Source: JBBROS01 sp965213845 (GTDB taxonomy: Bacteria; Pseudomonadota; Alphaproteobacteria; Acetobacterales; Acetobacteraceae). From it: DNA of 64,000 nt. The DNA lies in the NCBI GenBank assembly GCA_965213845.1, contig CBDCAI010000014.1:434001-498000 (forward strand), in the 5' to 3' direction. Positions 60,815 through 64,000 of this stretch are shown here, in pieces; position 1 is the stretch's first letter, and each line of letters starts with the position of its first letter. The notes beneath the pieces were generated by a model. That model was not told the origin of the DNA, did no database searches, and saw nothing but the letters and a program-made list of their open reading frames with translations. Made by a program: the position numbers and the translations under genes.

Positions 60815-61606
60815 CTACTCGCCCCGAAACGCCGCCTTCCGCTTTTCGTGGAAGGCGGCGATCCCCTCCTTGAAATCGGCGCTGGCCAGGGCCGCCTGAC
60901 GCCCCTCCAGCAAGCCTTGCAGCACGGCTGCCGGCAACGGGAGCGCGGCATTCAGCGCCCGGAGCTGCTCCTTCGCGCTGCCGACCGCCAGCGGCGCGTT
61001 GGCGGCGATCCGCCCGGCCATCGCGAAGGTGAATGCTTCCAGCTCCACCGCGGGGACGACATGGTTGAGCAGCCCAGCGGCCAGCGCGCGCTCGGCGGGC
61101 ACGGCGTCGCCCGTGGCGAACATCTCCATCGCGAGCCCGAGGCCGCCGCGCAGCAGCACGTTCAACAGGCCCTCGGGGTCATAAGGCAGGCCAAGGCGGG
61201 CCGGGGTGAACGCCAGGGTGCAGGCGGGGCTGGCCAATGCGATGTCGCAGCGCAAGGCGAGGTCCGTCCCGCCGCCCCAGGCCGTTCCGTCCAACATGGC
61301 AATGACGGGGGCGGGGCACGCATGGACGGCGGTGAACAGCCGCTGCAGCAGACCGCCCCGCGCCAAGGGGTCGATCCCGGGGCCAAGATCGCCGATGTCG
61401 AAGCCGGCGCACCAGACCCTGGTGCCAGCCGTGGCCCGCAGCACCACGGCCCGCGCCCGATCCTTTGCCGCGCGGGCGAACGCATCGACCAGCCCCAGCA
61501 GCATGGCCCGGCCCAACGCATTGCGCCGGGCCGGGTCGTTCATCTCGATGGTCACGATGTGCCGCGTGCACCCATAGGCGACGATCGGCGGGTCAGGTCC
61601 GTCCAC
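60815..61606 (-). CDS. Enoyl-CoA hydratase/isomerase (crotonase) family protein
   Basis: Crotonase-fold protein of about 263 residues. The first oxyanion-hole segment is WCAGFDIGDL, and the second is DGTAWGGGTDLALRCDI, where the usual Glu of GGCEL is Asp. The second catalytic Glu region (LGLPYDPEGLL) also differs from active hydratases, so the reaction may not be simple hydration. GTG 61606 is the only reasonable start and has GAG directly before it; frames further upstream are not crotonase-like. The gene is convergent with the methyltransferase (16-base gap). Confidence 0.85.
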   Translation of the reverse strand: MDGPDPPIVAYGCTRHIVTIEMNDPARRNALGRAMLLGLVDAFARAAKDRARAVVLRATAGTRVWCAGFDIGDLGPGIDPLARGGLLQRLFTAVHACPAPVIAMLDGTAWGGGTDLALRCDIALASPACTLAFTPARLGLPYDPEGLLNVLLRGGLGLAMEMFATGDAVPAERALAAGLLNHVVPAVELEAFTFAMAGRIAANAPLAVGSAKEQLRALNAALPLPAAVLQGLLEGRQAALASADFKEGIAAFHEKRKAAFRGE

Positions 61607-61644
61607 CTCGGCAGTATCGGCCGGGGTGGACAGGGTGTCGAGCG

Positions 61645-61923
61645 TCAGCGGCTGGCGGGAGTCGGCACGGTGCCCGACATGGCGGCCGACGGGCCCGACG
61701 GCATCGTCGTGCTGGTCGGCATGCCGGTCGTGCTGCCCAGCGCGCCGCCCACGTTCGGGCTGCCGCCCGGGTTGGTCGTCATCGCACCCGCAGGGGCGCT
61801 GGTCGCCGGCGTCGGCGCGCTGGAGGCCGCGTTCGGCGACGGCGGGGACTGGGTGGAGCCGGATTGCGCGAACGCCGGGACGGCCGAGAGGGTCATCATG
61901 GCAGCAAGGACGAGGTGACGCAT
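61645..61923 (-). CDS. Small secreted low-complexity protein
   Basis: 92 residues. The signal peptide is about 1-20 (RHLVLAAMMTLSAVPAFA). The mature part is almost entirely Ser, Thr, Pro, Ala, Gly and Met, with no aromatic or recognisable domain. AGGAG is 6 bases before ATG 61923. The frame is open to 61953, but those residues lie before the ribosome site. Such proteins are common in Acetobacteraceae and poorly understood; it could be an envelope or stress-related peptide. Confidence 0.6.
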   Translation of the reverse strand: MRHLVLAAMMTLSAVPAFAQSGSTQSPPSPNAASSAPTPATSAPAGAMTTNPGGSPNVGGALGSTTGMPTSTTMPSGPSAAMSGTVPTPASR

Positions 61924-61978
61924 GGAAGTCTCCTGTGCAGTGGGATACCGCAATCAGATCGCGCCCGCCCGGAAGAAG

Positions 61979-62007
61979 TTGAGCGGGACGAGGCTTCATC
62001 CTATACA
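61979..62007 (+). promoter_or_regulatory. Sigma-70-type promoter for the glycosyltransferase gene
   Basis: TTGAGC (61979-61984), a 17-base spacer, then TATACA (62002-62007). It lies 77 bases before ATG 62084 in the divergent gap. Match is 4/6 at -35 and 4/6 at -10, better than elsewhere in this window. Confidence 0.55.
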
Positions 62008-62083
62008 CTTCCGCGTGCGTCAGATCTGTTCGAAGGATCGTCCGTGCCCGGCTCCGGCCGCACCCACCGCAGTTGGACTGGTC

Positions 62084-63226
62084 ATGACCCTAGCCGCGAC
62101 AGACGACCCGGCCGCAACGCCCGAGCTTTGCGTGCCCGAGCTGTGCGTGATCGTTCCGGTGCTGAACGAGCACGACAACGTCGCCCCGCTCGTGGAGACG
62201 CTGCGGACGGCGCTCGACGGCATTGCGTGGGAGGTCGTGTTCGTCGACGACGACTCGACGGACGGCACCCGCGACGCCGTGGCCGCGATCGGGCGGACAG
62301 ACCCCCGCATCCGTTTGCTGCACCGGCTGGGGCGGCGCGGCCTGGCCTCGGCGTTCATCGAGGGCGCACAGTGCAGCCTGGCCCCCTTCGTCGCCGCCAT
62401 GGATGGCGACCTGCAGCACGACGAGGCGCTGCTGCCCCACATGCTGGCGGTGCTGCGGTCGAACACCGCCGACGTGGTCGTCGGCAGTCGCTACGTGCCC
62501 GGTGGCGACCTCGGAGACTGGGACCGCAAGCGCGCCGGCATGTCCGGCCTCGCCACCCGCATGGGCCAGGTCGTGCTGCGGATACACGTGGCGGACCCCA
62601 TGAGCGGCTTCTTCATGCTGCCCCGTGCCGTGTTCCAGCGGGCGCTGCCCCATCTTTCGGCGATCGGGTTCAAGATCCTGCTGGATGTGCTCGCGTCCTT
62701 GCCGGAGACGCCGCGTGTGGTGGAGTTGCCGTTCCGCTTCCGCACGCGCCTGGCGGGTGAGAGCAAGCTCGACGCCGGCGTGCTGATCGACTTCGCGTTG
62801 CTGCTGGCCGACAAGTCGATCGGCTGGCTGGTGCCGATGCGCTTCCTGCTGTTCGCCGCAGTGGGCGCGCTGGGGCTGATCGCGCATGTGCTGGTTCTGC
62901 GGACGGGCCTGAAGGCCGGGCTGGGATTCGAGCCGGCGCAGGGGGTCGCGACCGTCGCCGCCATCGCCGGCAACTTCTGGCTCAACAACCGCTTCACCTT
63001 CCGGGAGCGGCGGCTGCGAGGGGCCGCGATGGCCCGGGGTTTCGTGATCTTCGCCCTGGTGTGCGGCGTGGGCGCCGCGGCCAACCTCGGGATCTCCGGC
63101 TTCGTGCTAGGCGCCGGGCACCAGACATGGTGGGCGGCCGGGCTGGCCGGGGCGGCGATGAGCCTCGTGTGGAACTATGCCGTGGGGTCGACCCTCACGT
63201 GGCGCCGCCGACCGCGCCGGCGCTGA
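62084..63226 (+). CDS. Polyprenol-phosphate-type glycosyltransferase fused to a GtrA-like membrane domain
   Basis: 380 residues. The GT2 domain (about 1-230) starts CVIVPVLNEHDNV and has FVDDDSTDGTRD, AAMDGDLQHDE (metal-binding DxD) and PMSGFFMLPR, as in dolichol-phosphate mannose synthase-like enzymes. The C-terminal 140 residues carry four membrane segments and FWLNNRFTFRERR, the GtrA-like domain that flips or anchors lipid-linked sugars. It transfers a hexose to undecaprenyl phosphate for later use in surface glycans. ATG 62084 is the first good start; sequence before it is not family-like. The last 32 bases overlap the gene on the other strand. Confidence 0.9.
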   Translation: MTLAATDDPAATPELCVPELCVIVPVLNEHDNVAPLVETLRTALDGIAWEVVFVDDDSTDGTRDAVAAIGRTDPRIRLLHRLGRRGLASAFIEGAQCSLAPFVAAMDGDLQHDEALLPHMLAVLRSNTADVVVGSRYVPGGDLGDWDRKRAGMSGLATRMGQVVLRIHVADPMSGFFMLPRAVFQRALPHLSAIGFKILLDVLASLPETPRVVELPFRFRTRLAGESKLDAGVLIDFALLLADKSIGWLVPMRFLLFAAVGALGLIAHVLVLRTGLKAGLGFEPAQGVATVAAIAGNFWLNNRFTFRERRLRGAAMARGFVIFALVCGVGAAANLGISGFVLGAGHQTWWAAGLAGAAMSLVWNYAVGSTLTWRRRPRRR

Positions 63227-64000
63227 ACAGCCGGGCCCATTCGTCCAGCATGGTGCGCTCGTCATAGGCTTCGGCAACCCGGGCCCGGTTGGCCTCGCCC
63301 AGCGTGCGGCGGAGGCCGGCGTCGTCCAGCAGGGCGCCGAGCGCGTCCCCCAGCGCGTCGTCCCGCAGCGGCGTGACCCAGGGGCGCTGCGCGGGCGGTA
63401 GGATGGCGGCGACGTCGCCCACATCGGTCGCCGCGACGGGCAGCCCGGTGGCCATCGCCTCCAGCAGCGAGATCGGCATCTGCTCGGTGTCGGACGACAG
63501 CGCGTACACGTCGAAGCCGCGCAGCAGCGGGGCCGGGTCCGGCTGGTGCCCGGCCCAATGCACGCGATCCGCGATCCCGAGCGTTGCCGCCAAGCCCTGC
63601 AGCGCCGCATGCTCCGGCCCGGCCCCGACGACGACCAGCCGTGCCGGGCGGCACGCGGTTGCGCGGGCGAAGGCGTGTAGCAGCCGGCCCAGGTTCTTTT
63701 CCGGCCGCAGCGCCGCGACGGTGCCGATGACCGGGCCTTCGCCGGGCCAGGTGTGGGCCGCACCCGACGCGAAGCGGGCCAGGTCCACGCCGTTCGGCAC
63801 GAAGTGGACACGGGCCGGGTTCAGCCGCCAGGTCTCGGTCGCGATCCGCTGCAGCGTCAGCGACGGCACGACCACGGTCCGCCCGGCCAGGAAGATGCGC
63901 CGCATCCACACCCGCCGCGGCAGCTGCCGGCTGCGCTCCTCCGGGCCGAACCCGTCTTCCACATGGACGTGCCGCACCAGGGGCACCCGGTTGGCGATCG
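63195..64000 (-). CDS. Glycosyltransferase family 4 protein (5' part missing)
   Basis: The last 268 or so residues of a GT-B glycosyltransferase. The visible part has the linker VVPSLTLQRIATETW, VHFVPNGVDLARF, IGTVAALRPEKNLGRLLHAFA and the C-terminal donor-site block DVYALSSDTEQMPISLLEAMATGLPVAATDVGDV, in which the EQ-x7-E pattern holds the nucleotide sugar. The N-terminal acceptor domain lies beyond the right edge. Its 3' end overlaps the GT2-GtrA gene tail-to-tail. It probably acts in polysaccharide or glycolipid assembly. Confidence 0.9.
   Translation of the reverse strand, partial: IANRVPLVRHVHVEDGFGPEERSRQLPRRVWMRRIFLAGRTVVVPSLTLQRIATETWRLNPARVHFVPNGVDLARFASGAAHTWPGEGPVIGTVAALRPEKNLGRLLHAFARATACRPARLVVVGAGPEHAALQGLAATLGIADRVHWAGHQPDPAPLLRGFDVYALSSDTEQMPISLLEAMATGLPVAATDVGDVAAILPPAQRPWVTPLRDDALGDALGALLDDAGLRRTLGEANRARVAEAYDERTMLDEWARLFSAGAVGGAT

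Overview
The window is very GC-rich, densely coded bacterial chromosome with ordinary housekeeping content. Several features point to an alphaproteobacterium, most likely Rhodospirillales/Acetobacteraceae: one bifunctional Rel protein beside rpoZ, the acpS-lepB-rnc-era-recO order, a pyrB gene coupled to a degenerate dihydroorotase, a ComEC without a nuclease domain, and many GTG/TTG starts with 4-base GTGA/ATGA overlaps. The family placement is an inference. I found no rRNA, tRNA, CRISPR array, transposase or prophage.

Layout. 1-4408 (minus): rpmI-rplT, a ClpP-fold lipoprotein, then pheS-pheT (pheT runs off the left edge). 4409-5133 has no intact gene, but it holds the decayed remains of a RES-domain (toxin-type) gene, readable only across several frames. 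5134-6135: an orphan ABC substrate-binding protein. 6199-18051 (minus): a long, mostly overlapping chain gltX-pyrB-pyrC'-plsY-dprA-topA-rnr-S41 protease. 18157-25736 (plus): a flavin monooxygenase, comEC, a quinone-reductase-like gene, dapA-smpB, a lipoprotein hydrolase and a glutathione peroxidase. A 19-bp palindromic tandem repeat separates these from a convergent uracil-DNA glycosylase/NYN-domain pair.

27148-37111 (plus): folK, rpoZ-rsh-acpS, a PEP-CTERM exported protein, lepB-rnc-era-recO, parC. 37121-38632: a serine beta-lactamase-fold hydrolase. 38684-42187 (minus): a cyanate uptake and degradation operon (cynABD transporter plus cynS cyanase). 42372-50741 (plus): mscL, a periplasmic alpha-2-macroglobulin with an intact CLEQ thioester, penicillin-binding protein 1C and an epoxide-hydrolase-like gene. 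50760-56157 (plus): a Pho-box-controlled pstSCAB-phoU-phoB regulon with a strong hairpin after pstS. 56191-64000: a small membrane protein, a secreted hydrolase, a membrane spermidine-synthase-like protein overlapping a Tat-signalled PCMT-like methyltransferase, a crotonase, a small secreted protein, and two glycosyltransferases whose 3' ends overlap (the last is cut by the right edge).

The observations most worth following are the RES pseudogene, the exported PCMT/membrane SpdSyn pair, the ClpP-like lipoprotein inside the ribosomal-protein/pheST cluster, the NYN-glycosylase overlap, the palindromic tandem repeat, and the PEP-CTERM gene inserted in the acpS-lepB interval. I did not find an obviously new multi-gene system.
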